Below are positions 32,595 to 41,942 of a stretch of 64,000 nt of DNA, in pieces. Within the stretch, counting starts at the first letter, position 1; each line of letters starts with the position of its first letter. A model generated the notes under the pieces. It was not told the DNA's origin and did no database searches. It saw nothing but the letters and a program-made list of their open reading frames with translations. The stretch spans positions 285,747-349,746 of the forward strand of contig JBGAFI010000003.1 of NCBI GenBank assembly GCA_044227325.1, written 5' to 3'. The translations under genes and the position numbers were made by a program. Source of the stretch: PFJX01 sp044227325 (GTDB lineage Bacteria > Pseudomonadota > Gammaproteobacteria > Burkholderiales > Thiobacillaceae).

Positions 32595-33686
32595 ATGGAA
32601 CACGGCATGGAACTCATCAATTTCATCCACCTGGACATCACGACGGCCATCGTCCTGATCCTGGTCGGCTTCGTCGGCGGCATGGTGTCCGGCTTCATCG
32701 GCTCCGGCGGCGCCTTCGTGCTGACCCCGGCGATGATGACCCTGGGCGCGCCCGGCATCGTCGCGGTGGCCTCGAACATCTGCCACAAGTTTCCCAAGGC
32801 CCTGGTGGGCGCGGTCAAACGCAACAAATACGGCCAGGTGGACGTGAAGCTCGGCCTGGTGCTGGGCGTGTTCGCGGAAGCCGGCGTGCTGTTCGGCAAG
32901 CACGTGATGACCGGCATCAAGAACAGCTTCGGCGCGGTCGGCACGGACCTTTACGTCTCGGTCATGTTCATCGTCACGTTGGCCATCGTCGGCGGCTTCG
33001 TGTTCAAGGACTATCGCAAGCTCAAGGCCATGGGCGAGGCGGAACAGGACAATTTCGAGCTGACCAAGCTGGCGCGCTGGGTCCAGTCGGTGAAGATTCC
33101 CGGCACCATGATCTATTCCCACGCCGCGAAGTCGGATCTCTCCGTGCTGTTCCTGGTGCCCATCGGCTTCTGCACCGGCTTCCTCGCCTCGGCCATCGCG
33201 GTGGGCGGCTTCATCGGCGTGCCGGCCATGATCTACATCCTCGGCGTGCCGGCCATCATGGCCTCGGCCACGGAACTGGTGATCGCCTTCGTCATGGGCC
33301 TGGGCGGCACCATCTTCTACGGCCTGGAGGGCGTGGTGGATATCCGCCTGGCCATGCTGATCCTGCTGGGTTCCCTGTTCGGCATCCAGATCGGCGCCAT
33401 CGGCACCACCTATGTGAAGGACTACCAGGTTAAGTTCACCATGGCGGTGATCATGCTGACCGTGCTGTTCTCCCGCTTCTTCTACGTGCCCGGCTACCTG
33501 GGCAAGCTGGGCATGATCGAGCCCCTGCCGGACGCCACCGTGAAGATGTTGAAGATGGTGGGCGACGGCGTCTTGTTCCTGGCGTTGTTCCTGGGGGCCT
33601 TCACCGTCATATCCGCCTTGCTCAAAGGCATGCGGGAGCATCGGGAAAGGCAGTCCGTGGTAGCCCGCAATGCCGTCGCCGATTGA
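32595..33686 (+). CDS. TauE/SafE-family sulfite/sulfonate exporter
   Basis: The 363-aa protein has about nine membrane helices and the family motifs VGFVGGMVSGFIGSGGAFVLTPAMM in the first repeat and FLASAIAVGGFIGVPAMIYILGVPA in the second. TauE/SafE proteins export sulfite, sulfoacetate or related anions; in a sulfur oxidiser it would relieve sulfite made by sulfur oxidation. AGGGGAACG precedes ATG 32595. A Usp gene starts 17 bp after its stop, so transporter and Usp are again in one operon. Confidence 0.9.
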   Translation: MEHGMELINFIHLDITTAIVLILVGFVGGMVSGFIGSGGAFVLTPAMMTLGAPGIVAVASNICHKFPKALVGAVKRNKYGQVDVKLGLVLGVFAEAGVLFGKHVMTGIKNSFGAVGTDLYVSVMFIVTLAIVGGFVFKDYRKLKAMGEAEQDNFELTKLARWVQSVKIPGTMIYSHAAKSDLSVLFLVPIGFCTGFLASAIAVGGFIGVPAMIYILGVPAIMASATELVIAFVMGLGGTIFYGLEGVVDIRLAMLILLGSLFGIQIGAIGTTYVKDYQVKFTMAVIMLTVLFSRFFYVPGYLGKLGMIEPLPDATVKMLKMVGDGVLFLALFLGAFTVISALLKGMREHRERQSVVARNAVAD

Positions 33687-33702
33687 GCCCGAGGAGGAAA
33701 CC

Positions 33703-34536
33703 ATGAGCGCATTATCCGAAAACGGAATGCTGAACCGCGTCCTGGTCGCCACCGACGGCTCCGATTTCTCCGCCGGCGCCATCCGCACCGGCGTGGCCCT
33801 GGCCAAGTCCCGGGGCATCCGCCTGATCGGCCTGTCCATCTCCCTGTACAACCCGGAATACAGCACCCTGGTGCCCAATCTCGCGGAACTCGCCGAGCAG
33901 CGCGCCCGGGAAGCGCTGGCTACCTTCGTCGCCGAAGCCGGCCCGGGCGCGGAAACGGTGACCCGGGAAGCCGGCGATCCCTACCAGGGCATCGTCGAGG
34001 GCGCGCGGGAATTCAGCGCCGACGTCATCGTCATCGGCCGGCGCGGCAAGCGCGGCCTGGCGCGCATGATGGTGGGCGACGCCACCGCCAAGGTCATCGG
34101 CCATGCGGATTGCGCTGTGCTGGTGGCGCCGCGCGCCGCGCGTCTCTGGGAGAAGCGCCTGTTGCTGGCCACCGACGGTTCCAGCCACAGCGAGGCCGCC
34201 GCCGGCGCCGCGGGCCATCTGGCGAAACAGGCCGGCTTGCCGGTGACCGTGGTCTCCGTGGTCACCGGCAGCCACAGCGAGGCGCGCCGCCGCGAGGCGG
34301 AACACGCCGTCGCCGCCAAGGTGGGACGGCTCCAGGCCATGGGGGTCGAGGCCGAGGGCAGGGTGGTGGAAGGCCGGCCGGACGAGGCCATCGTCAAGGC
34401 CGGCGAAGCGGTCGGCGCCGATCTCATCGTGCTCGGCAGCCACGGCCGCACCGGCTTGGCCAAGGCGCTGCTGGGCAGCGTCGCCGAACGGGTGATCGGC
34501 CAGGCGAGCTGCCCGGTGCTGGTGGTGAAACCCTAG
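33703..34536 (+). CDS. Tandem universal stress protein, tauE operon
   Basis: The 277-aa protein has two Usp domains: MLNRVLVATDGSDFSAGAIRTGVALA... and KRLLLATDGSSHSEAAAGAAGHLA..., the second ending LIVLGSHGRTGLAKALLGSVAERVIGQASCPVLVVKP with the ATP-binding motif. GAGGAGG before ATG 33703 is a strong ribosome-binding site. It resembles the protein at 23044-23886 in architecture; the operon ends in a hairpin 31 bp downstream. Confidence 0.92.
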   Translation: MSALSENGMLNRVLVATDGSDFSAGAIRTGVALAKSRGIRLIGLSISLYNPEYSTLVPNLAELAEQRAREALATFVAEAGPGAETVTREAGDPYQGIVEGAREFSADVIVIGRRGKRGLARMMVGDATAKVIGHADCAVLVAPRAARLWEKRLLLATDGSSHSEAAAGAAGHLAKQAGLPVTVVSVVTGSHSEARRREAEHAVAAKVGRLQAMGVEAEGRVVEGRPDEAIVKAGEAVGADLIVLGSHGRTGLAKALLGSVAERVIGQASCPVLVVKP

Positions 34537-34566
34537 CGGGATTGCGGGGAAGCCCCACCGAAGCGG

Positions 34567-34593
34567 GGCCGTGCGGGATAATCCCGCACGGCC
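34567..34593 (+). terminator. 13-bp stem terminator after the usp gene
   Basis: GGCCGTGCGGGAT and ATCCCGCACGGCC are perfect inverse arms with a single A between, followed by TTATCAATTT. It sits 31 bp after the usp stop and 20 bp before the carbonic anhydrase start, so it may end the tauE operon with some readthrough. Confidence 0.65.
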
Positions 34594-34613
34594 TTATCAA
34601 TTTGGAGCACGCC

Positions 34614-35174
34614 ATGATCCGCAAGAACCCCTCCGGCCACCTGCCGGTGGTGCACGACACCGCCTTCGTCGATCCCACCGCGATCCTGTGCGGCAAGGTG
34701 ATCGTCCACGAGAACGTCTTCATCGGTCCCTACGCGGTGATCCGCGCCGACGAGGTGGACGAGAACGGCGACATGGAACCCATCGTCATCGGCGCCGATT
34801 CCAACATCCAGGACGGCGTGGTGATCCACTGCAAGGCGGGCGGCGGCGTCAGCATCGGCCAGGGCAGTTCCATCGCCCACCGCTCCATCGTCCACGGCCC
34901 CTGCATCGTCGGCGACAACGTGTTCATCGGCTTCAACTCGGTGTTGTTCAATTGCGTGGTCGGCAACGGCTCCGTGGTGCGCCACAACTCGGTGGTGGAG
35001 GGCTGCACGGTGCCGCCCGGTTTCTACATCCCGTCCACCAGCAACATCCACTCCGACGCCGAGCTGTCCAAGATCGAGCGGGTTTCCCCGGACCAGACCG
35101 GCTTCTCCGAAAGCGTGGCGCAGGCGAACCACGAACTGGTGAAAGGCTATAAGCGCATCCGCAACGAGTTCTGA
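34614..35174 (+). CDS. Gamma-class carbonic anhydrase-like protein (left-handed beta helix)
   Basis: The 186-aa protein has hexapeptide repeats (VIVHENVFIGPYAVIRA, SIGQGSSIAHRSIVHG, CIVGDNVFIGFNSVLFN). The three zinc histidines of Cam-type enzymes are present with correct spacing: His72, His89, His94; the accompanying Arg44, Asp46, Asn64 and Gln66 of the active site are also seen. This favours an active CO2/bicarbonate converting enzyme, useful next to RuBisCO and a SulP transporter. A catalytically inactive relative is still possible. Confidence 0.85.
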   Translation: MIRKNPSGHLPVVHDTAFVDPTAILCGKVIVHENVFIGPYAVIRADEVDENGDMEPIVIGADSNIQDGVVIHCKAGGGVSIGQGSSIAHRSIVHGPCIVGDNVFIGFNSVLFNCVVGNGSVVRHNSVVEGCTVPPGFYIPSTSNIHSDAELSKIERVSPDQTGFSESVAQANHELVKGYKRIRNEF

Positions 35175-35196
35175 ACGCGCGGCGCGCGGCTTCGCC

Positions 35197-36396
35197 ATGA
35201 ACGCCCCCACCACCGGCGCCGTCCCGGTCGACCGGATCGTGTTCCTGCTCGCCTGGGCCGCCTTCGCCAGTTCCGTCGCCCTGCGCCTGTGCGATCCCAT
35301 GCTGCCGGCGCTGGCCGCCGAGTTCCACACCACCGTGGGCGGCGCGGCGCTGGTGGTCACCGCCACCGGCCTCGCCTACGGCATCCTGCAACTGGCGTTC
35401 GGACCCCTGGGCGACCATTACGGCAAGCTGCGCGTGGTCACCGGCGCCTGCCTCGCCTCCACCGTGGGCGCCGCCGCCTGCGCCGCGAGCCCCAGCCTGG
35501 AACTGCTGGCCCTGGCGCGCGCGCTCAACGGCGCCAGCACCGCCGCCCTGATTCCCCTGTCCCTGGCGTGGATCGGCGACGCGGTGGCCATGGAACACCG
35601 GCAGACCACCCTGGCACGTTTCATGTCCGGCCAGATCATCGGCCTGGTGAGTGGCCAGGCCATCGCCGGGTTTTTCGCCGAACACATCGGCTGGCGCTGG
35701 GCCTTCGTCTTCATGGCGGGCATCTATCTGGTGGTGGGCCTGCTGCTGCTGGCCACGCTGCGCGGCCAGCACGCCGCGGCCGGGAGTCCGCGCGTGCCGG
35801 GACGCTATCGCCTGGTGCTGGGCAATGGCCACGGCCGTTTCGTCCTGGCAACCATCTTCATCGAGGCCGTCGCCACCTTCGGCGTCATGACCTTCATTCC
35901 CGCCTATCTGCACCAGCGCTTCGGCATCTCCCTGTTCCAGGCCGGCCTGGTGGTGGCCAGCGTCGGCCTGGGCGGGCTCGGCTACACCCTGTTCGCGCGG
36001 CGCTGGGTCAAGGCCCTGGGCCAGCGCCGCCTGGCCCGCACCGGCGGCCTGGTGCTCGGCCTGTCCTTCCTGCTGCTGGGCCTGGGCGACGACTGGCGCT
36101 GGGGCGTGCTGGCCTGCGCGCTGCTCGGGCTGGGCTTCTATCAGTTGCACAACACCCTGCAAACCCTGGCCACCCAGATCGCCCCGGCGGCGCGCGGCAC
36201 CGCCCTGTCCCTGTTCGCGTTCTGCTTTTTCCTGGGCCAGGCGGCCGGCGCGGCCCTGGGCGCGCCGGTGGTGGATCGCTGGGACGCCCACTGGCTGTTC
36301 CTGGCTTCCGCCCTGATCCTGCCCGTGGTCGGCGCGGTGCTGGCCCGGGACATCAAGGCGCGCCACCGGGCGCCACTGCCGGCCGCCGCCCATTGA
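35197..36396 (+). CDS. MFS drug/metabolite efflux transporter (DHA1-type)
   Basis: The 399-aa protein has 12 predicted membrane helices and major facilitator motifs: FGPLGDHYGKLRVV (motif A), ARALNGASTAALIPLSLAWIGD, SGQIIGLVSGQAIAGFFAEHIGWRWAFVF. It starts 22 bp after the carbonic anhydrase-like gene. The substrate cannot be told; family members export drugs or metabolites. Confidence 0.88.
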   Translation: MNAPTTGAVPVDRIVFLLAWAAFASSVALRLCDPMLPALAAEFHTTVGGAALVVTATGLAYGILQLAFGPLGDHYGKLRVVTGACLASTVGAAACAASPSLELLALARALNGASTAALIPLSLAWIGDAVAMEHRQTTLARFMSGQIIGLVSGQAIAGFFAEHIGWRWAFVFMAGIYLVVGLLLLATLRGQHAAAGSPRVPGRYRLVLGNGHGRFVLATIFIEAVATFGVMTFIPAYLHQRFGISLFQAGLVVASVGLGGLGYTLFARRWVKALGQRRLARTGGLVLGLSFLLLGLGDDWRWGVLACALLGLGFYQLHNTLQTLATQIAPAARGTALSLFAFCFFLGQAAGAALGAPVVDRWDAHWLFLASALILPVVGAVLARDIKARHRAPLPAAAH

Positions 36397-36449
36397 GCGC
36401 CGGCTATCGTGAACGGCTGGAAGCGAGCGGAACGAGGGGAAGCGGGCAC

Positions 36450-39400
36450 ATGGCCTTCAAGATCAGAACCAAGCTGACCCTGGTGGTCAGCCTGCTGTTC
36501 GCCTGCGTGCTGGCGGGCAGCGCCTGGCTGACGGCGGAGCGTTTCCGCGCGGCGCTGGTCGCGGAAGTCTTCCGGGCGCAGTTCGCCATGCTCAGCGCCC
36601 AGGCGGATGAACTGGACACCCGTCTGGAAACCGCCCACCTGGTGCTGATCGCGGCGGCGCGCGCCTTCCCGCGCGACGTCCTCGCCGATCCGGAGCGGGC
36701 CCAATCCGTGCTGGACGGCCGCGACGATCTGCACAAGGTGTTCGACAACCATGTTTTCCTGTTTTCCCCGGACGGCAGGTTATTCACGGAATCGCCTTTC
36801 GCGCCGAACCGGCGCGGCAAGGATTTCTCGTTTCGGGAGTACATCCGCAAGACGCTGGCGCGGGACACGCCCTATATTTCCGATCCCTACATCTCCTCCC
36901 AGCCCCACCAGCACCCGGTGATCATGATGACGGCGCCGATCCGGGACCGGGACGGAAACATCCTGTCCATCCTGGCGGCCAGCATGGACCTGATGCACGA
37001 CAACTTCCTGGGCAAGCTGAGCCAGGGCAAGGTGGGCGCCAGCGGCTATTTCTATCTCACCACCGGCGACCGGGTGATGGTCATGCATCCGGACCGCGCG
37101 CGCATCTTCAAGCCCTTCCCGCCCGGCGGCAACCTGGCCTATGACGCGGCCATCGCCGGATTCCAGGGCACGCGGGAAGTGCGCAACTCCTACGGCAGGG
37201 AGATGTATGCCAGCTTCAAGCGCCTCAAGCGGAAGAATTGGCTGCTGGCGGCCAACTATCCGGTGGACGAGGCGCTCGCGCCGGCCGCCAGCTTCCAGAC
37301 CGGCATCGCCCTGGCGGCGCTGCTGGGGGTGGCGATCAGCGCCGCGCTGATCCACTTCATGCTGGGGCGCCTGCTCAAGCCCATGCTGACCCTGACCCGG
37401 CACATGGCGGAGCTGCCCGGCAAGCGGGGCGGCGAGCGCCTGCTGCCGGTTACGGGGGAGGACGAGACCGGGCGCCTGACCCGTTCCTTCAACGACATGG
37501 TTCTGGCGCTGGATCAGCGCCAGGCGGCCCTGGAAAACCAGGAGGCGCTGTACCGCACCGTGGTGCGCTTCGCCACCGACTTCATCTACTGGCGCGAGCC
37601 GGACGGGCGCATGCGCTACGTTTCGGAGAATTCGGCCCATGTCACGGGCTACCCGCCCGAGGCCTTCTACCGTTCCCCCGCGCTGCTGGACGAGATCGTC
37701 CATCCGGAAGACCGGGCAATCTGGCAGAACCACGACCACCAGCCCGCCCAGCCGGACAGCCGGGAAGGCCAGCTTCCCCTGGAATTCCGCATCGTCACCG
37801 CCTCCGGCGCGGTGCGCTGGGTCAGCCATCTCTGCCAGCCGGTCATCGGCGAGAAGGGCGAGTCCCTGGGCATGCGCGGCAGCCATGGCGACATCACCGG
37901 GCGCAAGCTGTCCGAAACCCGCCTGCGCCTGGCCGGGGCGGTGTTCGATTCGGCGCGGGAGGCGATCCTGGTGAGCGACGCGGACAACCGCATCGTCGCG
38001 GTCAATCCCGCGTTCACCCTGATGACCGGCTACACGGAAGCGGAGGTCGCGGGCGGGAATCCGCGCCTGCTGCAATCCGGGCGCACGCCCGCCGACACCT
38101 ATGTGGAGATGTGGCGCGGCCTGGCCCTGCACGGCTACTGGCAGGGCGAGTTCCGCAACCGGCGCGCGGACGGCGCCGACTATTCCGTCCTCGCCGCCAT
38201 CAGTTCGGTGCGCGACGAGCAGGGGCGCGTTACCCACTATGTGGGCATCGAGTCGGACATCACCGCCATGAAGGAGGCGGAGGACCGCATCGAATACCTG
38301 GCCTATCACGATCCCCTCACCGGCCTGCCCAACCGGGCGCTCCTGCTGGAACGGGCCAATCTGGCCCTGGCGGTGGCGCACCGGCGCCGGGAAGAAGTGG
38401 CCATCCTGTTCCTGGACCTGGACCGCTTCAAGGACGTCAACGATTCCCTCGGCCATGACGCCGGCGACGCCCTGCTGATGGAGGCCGGCCGCCGTTTGGG
38501 GCATCTGGTGCGCGAGACCGACACGGCCAGCCGCCTGGGCGGCGACGAATTCGTCCTGCTGCTGCTGGGGGTCGGCGACGAGGGCGCCCGGGAAGTGGCG
38601 GAGAAGGTGCTGGCCCTCATGCGCGAGCCCTTCGTGGTGCAAGGCCATAACCTGAGCCTGTCCACCTCCGTCGGCATCGCCCTGTTCCCGCGCGACGGCC
38701 CCGACATGGGGGAACTGCTGAAGAACGCGGATACCGCGCTGTACCGGGCCAAGCAGGACGGCCGCAACGCCATGGCCTTCTACAACCGGGAGATGAACGT
38801 CGCCACCTTCGAGAAGCTGGTTCTGGAATCCGAGTTGAAGGGCGCGATCGAGAACGGCGATCTGGTCACCTACTACCAGCCCAAGGTCGAACTGGGCAGC
38901 AACCGGCTCGCGGGAGCCGAGGCCCTGATCCGCTGGCGCCATCCCCAGCATGGCCTGGTGCCGCCCGGCCGTTTCATTCCCCTCGCGGAAAGCAGCGGCC
39001 TCATCATCGACATCTGCCGCTGGGTGCTCAACGACGTCTGCCGCCAGATCGCCGAGTGGAAGCGCCTCGGCCTCGCGCCGCCGCGCGTGGCCGTCAATCT
39101 CACCCCGCGCGATTTCCGCGATCCGCATCTGGCCCAATTCCTGCAAGACCTGTTGCGGCGCCACGGACTGTCCGCCGCGAGCCTGGAGTTGGAGCTGACC
39201 GAGTCCACCCTGCTGGACGCGGGCGATCAGGTGCTGCGCAATCTGATCGCCATCAAGCACCTGGGCATCGGCCTCGCCCTGGACGATTTCGGCACCGGCT
39301 ACTCCAGCCTGAGTTACCTGCGCCGCCTGCCCATCGGCACGCTGAAGATCGACCAGAGCTTCGTGCGCGACCTGGAAAGCGACGCGGAAGACCGCACCCT

Positions 39401-39587
39401 GGCCGGCTCCATCATCGCCCTGGGCCACAGCCTGGGCCTGGACGTGGTCGCGGAGGGCGTGGAGACCGGCGCCCAGCGGGACATCCTGATGAGCCTGGGG
39501 TGCTCGATCGGTCAGGGCTACCTGTTCGGCCGTCCCATGCCGGCGGAGGATTTCGCCGCCCTGATGGCGCGGGGCGCCGGCATGTGA
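36450..39587 (+). CDS. Membrane Cache-HAMP-PAS-GGDEF-EAL cyclic-di-GMP protein
   Basis: The 1045-aa protein has an N-terminal membrane helix (7-28), a periplasmic double-Cache sensor (about 30-275; DFSFREYIRKTLARDTPYISDPYIS, GYFYLTTGDRVMVMHP), a second helix (about 283-305), a HAMP domain, two PAS units, a GGDEF domain (intact RLGGDEF) and an EAL domain (AEALIRWRH, ELELTEST, ALDDFGTGYSSL, VVAEGVETG). Cache domains bind small ligands such as amino or carboxylic acids. The start at ATG 36450 is preceded by AACGAGGGGAAG; the long upstream open frame is a shadow of the MFS gene. Confidence 0.92.
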   Translation: MAFKIRTKLTLVVSLLFACVLAGSAWLTAERFRAALVAEVFRAQFAMLSAQADELDTRLETAHLVLIAAARAFPRDVLADPERAQSVLDGRDDLHKVFDNHVFLFSPDGRLFTESPFAPNRRGKDFSFREYIRKTLARDTPYISDPYISSQPHQHPVIMMTAPIRDRDGNILSILAASMDLMHDNFLGKLSQGKVGASGYFYLTTGDRVMVMHPDRARIFKPFPPGGNLAYDAAIAGFQGTREVRNSYGREMYASFKRLKRKNWLLAANYPVDEALAPAASFQTGIALAALLGVAISAALIHFMLGRLLKPMLTLTRHMAELPGKRGGERLLPVTGEDETGRLTRSFNDMVLALDQRQAALENQEALYRTVVRFATDFIYWREPDGRMRYVSENSAHVTGYPPEAFYRSPALLDEIVHPEDRAIWQNHDHQPAQPDSREGQLPLEFRIVTASGAVRWVSHLCQPVIGEKGESLGMRGSHGDITGRKLSETRLRLAGAVFDSAREAILVSDADNRIVAVNPAFTLMTGYTEAEVAGGNPRLLQSGRTPADTYVEMWRGLALHGYWQGEFRNRRADGADYSVLAAISSVRDEQGRVTHYVGIESDITAMKEAEDRIEYLAYHDPLTGLPNRALLLERANLALAVAHRRREEVAILFLDLDRFKDVNDSLGHDAGDALLMEAGRRLGHLVRETDTASRLGGDEFVLLLLGVGDEGAREVAEKVLALMREPFVVQGHNLSLSTSVGIALFPRDGPDMGELLKNADTALYRAKQDGRNAMAFYNREMNVATFEKLVLESELKGAIENGDLVTYYQPKVELGSNRLAGAEALIRWRHPQHGLVPPGRFIPLAESSGLIIDICRWVLNDVCRQIAEWKRLGLAPPRVAVNLTPRDFRDPHLAQFLQDLLRRHGLSAASLELELTESTLLDAGDQVLRNLIAIKHLGIGLALDDFGTGYSSLSYLRRLPIGTLKIDQSFVRDLESDAEDRTLAGSIIALGHSLGLDVVAEGVETGAQRDILMSLGCSIGQGYLFGRPMPAEDFAALMARGAGM

Positions 39588-39627
39588 ATGCCTGGCTGCG
39601 CGGCCGCCGGCGCGTACGCGCCGCGCG

Positions 39628-39825
39628 TCATTCCTCGCCGCGCGTCGTGGCGGCGGTCAGCCAGTCCGGCAGTTCGCGCCCGCCCGCGTTGTCGACGATG
39701 TATTGGCGGATCAGGCGCCGCACCACCTGGGAAGGCGTGAGATCCCGCTGGGCGCAGATTTCCTCGAAGAGCTGCTTCTTTCTCGGGTCGATGAGGACGG
39801 TGAGACGGGCGGTACGGTTTTCCAT
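39628..39825 (-). CDS. Ribbon-helix-helix (CopG-type) small DNA-binding protein
   Basis: The 65-aa protein MENRTARLTVLIDPRKKQLFEEICAQRDLTPSQVVRRLIRQYI is a ribbon-helix-helix fold (beta strand RLTVLI, helices A and B with the turn at TPSQ). Such proteins repress operons. Upstream are two palindromes (39846-39866 and 39890-39905), and the hyf-like operon starts divergently 98 bp away, so it may autoregulate and control hyf expression. No toxin gene is adjacent. Confidence 0.8.
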   Translation of the reverse strand: MENRTARLTVLIDPRKKQLFEEICAQRDLTPSQVVRRLIRQYIVDNAGGRELPDWLTAATTRGEE

Positions 39826-39845
39826 GTCAGGCGGCGTGAGAACGA

Positions 39846-39905
39846 AATGTTAATCGTATTAGCATTGAGATTGCCTTGGCTTGTCAATAGAATCGAATTC
39901 GATTC
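39846..39905. promoter_or_regulatory. Two palindromes in the RHH-hyfB divergent gap
   Basis: AATGTTAAT (39846-39854) and ATTAGCATT (39858-39866) are inverse copies (8 of 9 match) with a 3-bp spacer. GAATCGAATTCGATTC (39890-39905) is a perfect 16-bp palindrome. Both are in the AT-rich divergent gap and are good candidate operators for the adjacent RHH protein. Confidence 0.5.
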
Positions 39906-39923
39906 GACTTCAGGCCTTCCTTC

Positions 39924-41939
39924 TTGAATTCACCCGCCGTCCTGTTCAATGCCGATTGCCTGGAGTTGGCCTGGGGGGGCGCGTTGTACTGGCTGGCGCT
40001 GGGATGCGCGGGCTTGTTGCTGCAAAAGCGGCGCCGCCTGATCACCCATCTGGTCTTCCCCCTCGCCGCGACGGGTTCCCTGTTCATGGCCGGGGTCGGC
40101 CTGGCCGGCCTGGCCGCGCCGGCCGCCGCGATGGTGCTGCCCATCGGTCTGCCGGACCTGCCCTTCCATCTGCGCCTGGATGCCTTGTCCGCCTTCTTCC
40201 TGGTCCTGCTGGGCGGCGCCTCGTTCGGGGTGACGGTCTACGGCGCCGGCTATTTCCGCAACCTGCGCGCCGGCCAACTGGGCCCGCTGGCCCTGTGGTA
40301 CCACCTGTTCCTGGCGAGCATGGTCACCGTGCTGCTGGCTGACGACGCCTACGCTTTCATGGTGGCCTGGGAGGTCATGGCCCTGTCCTCCTATTTCCTG
40401 GTGACCACGGATCACAAGATTCCCGCCATTCGCCGCGCCGGCTTTCTCTATCTGCTCATCGCCCACGTCGGCGCGGTGTCCCTGCTGCTGTGCTTCGGCG
40501 TGCTGCAAGGGGGCGGCGGCTACACCTTCGACGCGATGCGCGACGCCGGGCAGACGCCGTTCCTGGCGTCCGTCGCCTTCCTGCTCGCCCTGTTTGGCTT
40601 CGGCGCGAAAGCGGGCCTGGTGCCCATGCACGTCTGGCTACCGGAAGCCCACCCGGCCGCGCCCTCGCCGGTGTCCGCGCTGATGTCCGGCGTCATGCTG
40701 AAGACCGCCGTCTACGGCCTGCTGCGGGTGAGTTTCGACCTGCTCGGCGTGCAGGTCGGCTGGTGGGGCACGCTGACCCTGGCCCTGGGCCTGCTGACCG
40801 CGATCTACGGCGTCATCTTCGCGGCGGTGCAGTCGGACATGAAACGCCTGCTGGCCTGGTCCTCCATCGAGAACATCGGCGTGATCCTGGCCGCCTTCGG
40901 CCTGACCCTGATCTTCCACACCGACGGCAAGGGCGGTCTGGCCGCGCTGGCCCTCACCGCGCTGCTCTACCACGCCCTCAACCACGCCTTCTTCAAGGGC
41001 CTGCTGTTCGTCGGCACCGGCTCGGTGCTGCACGCCACCGGCGAGCGGCGCATGGGCCACCTGGGCGGCCTGATCCGCGCCATGCCCTGGACCGCCTGGC
41101 TGACCCTGATCGGCGCCCTCGCCATCGCCGGCCTGCCGCCCCTGAACGGCTTCGTCTCCGAGTGGCTGCTGTTGCAGGCCTTCCTGCTGACGCCGGGCTT
41201 GAGCCAGTCCTACCTGAACATGGTGATCCCGGTCGCCGCCGCTTCCGTCGCCCTGGCCGCCGCCCTCGCGGCCTATGTCATGGTGAAGTTCTTCGGCGTC
41301 GTCTTCCTGGGCCGGCCGCGCGATGCGGCTTTGCTGCATGCCCACGAGGCGAACCGGGCGGAACGGGCGGGCATGCTCTGGCTCGCGGCGGGTTGCGTGC
41401 TGCTGGGCCTGTTCCCCGCCCGGGTCATCGAACTGTTGGCGCCGGTGACGCGCCTGCTCACCGGCCGGACGATGGCCAACGACGGCAACTGGCTCCTGCT
41501 GGCGCCGGTGTCCGCGGAGCGCGCCAGCTACGCGCCGCTGATCTTCCTCGCGGTGACGGCGGGGGTGCTGCTGCTCACCTTCGTCTGGGTGCGCCGCGTC
41601 TACCACGGCCGGGTGCGCCGCGCCGACGCCTGGGATTGCGGCTACCCGGAGCAGGACGCGCGCATGCAGGACACGGCGGAAGGTTTCGGCCAGCCGATCC
41701 GGCAGATCTTCGAGCCGTTCATGCGCGTGGAACGGGAGCGGCCCGACCCCTTCGACCGGCAGCCGCGCTACACCAGCGCCTCCCTCGACAAGCTCTGGTT
41801 CCTGATCTACGAGCCCATCGCCCGGCTGGTGGGCTGGCTCTCCTCCCAGGCAGGGCGGCTGCAGCACGGCCGCATCCAGTGGTATCTGATCTACAGTTTC
41901 GCCACCCTGATCTTCCTGCTGGTCTTCGTGACCCACTGA
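39924..41939 (+). CDS. hyfB: HyfB-like proton-pumping-type membrane subunit
   Basis: The 671-aa antiporter-like protein is homologous to NuoL/MrpA-type subunits. It has about 15 membrane helices and the canonical motif GLVPMHVWLPEAHPAAPSPVSALMSGVMLKTAVYGLLR plus the conserved Lys/His helices (SDMKRLLAWSSIENIG). The start is TTG 39924 (no closer ATG preserves the N-terminal helix). It is the first of six genes with gaps of 1-23 bp (hyfB-C-E-F-G-I). Hydrogenase-4-type membrane arms couple redox to ion pumping. Confidence 0.88.
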   Translation: MNSPAVLFNADCLELAWGGALYWLALGCAGLLLQKRRRLITHLVFPLAATGSLFMAGVGLAGLAAPAAAMVLPIGLPDLPFHLRLDALSAFFLVLLGGASFGVTVYGAGYFRNLRAGQLGPLALWYHLFLASMVTVLLADDAYAFMVAWEVMALSSYFLVTTDHKIPAIRRAGFLYLLIAHVGAVSLLLCFGVLQGGGGYTFDAMRDAGQTPFLASVAFLLALFGFGAKAGLVPMHVWLPEAHPAAPSPVSALMSGVMLKTAVYGLLRVSFDLLGVQVGWWGTLTLALGLLTAIYGVIFAAVQSDMKRLLAWSSIENIGVILAAFGLTLIFHTDGKGGLAALALTALLYHALNHAFFKGLLFVGTGSVLHATGERRMGHLGGLIRAMPWTAWLTLIGALAIAGLPPLNGFVSEWLLLQAFLLTPGLSQSYLNMVIPVAAASVALAAALAAYVMVKFFGVVFLGRPRDAALLHAHEANRAERAGMLWLAAGCVLLGLFPARVIELLAPVTRLLTGRTMANDGNWLLLAPVSAERASYAPLIFLAVTAGVLLLTFVWVRRVYHGRVRRADAWDCGYPEQDARMQDTAEGFGQPIRQIFEPFMRVERERPDPFDRQPRYTSASLDKLWFLIYEPIARLVGWLSSQAGRLQHGRIQWYLIYSFATLIFLLVFVTH

Positions 41940-41942
41940 ACC

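Noticed and set aside
35289..36449. A longer start for the Cache-GGDEF-EAL protein running through the MFS gene
   Set aside because: The extra residues are a frame shadow of the MFS coding sequence; the true membrane helix begins at ATG 36450.
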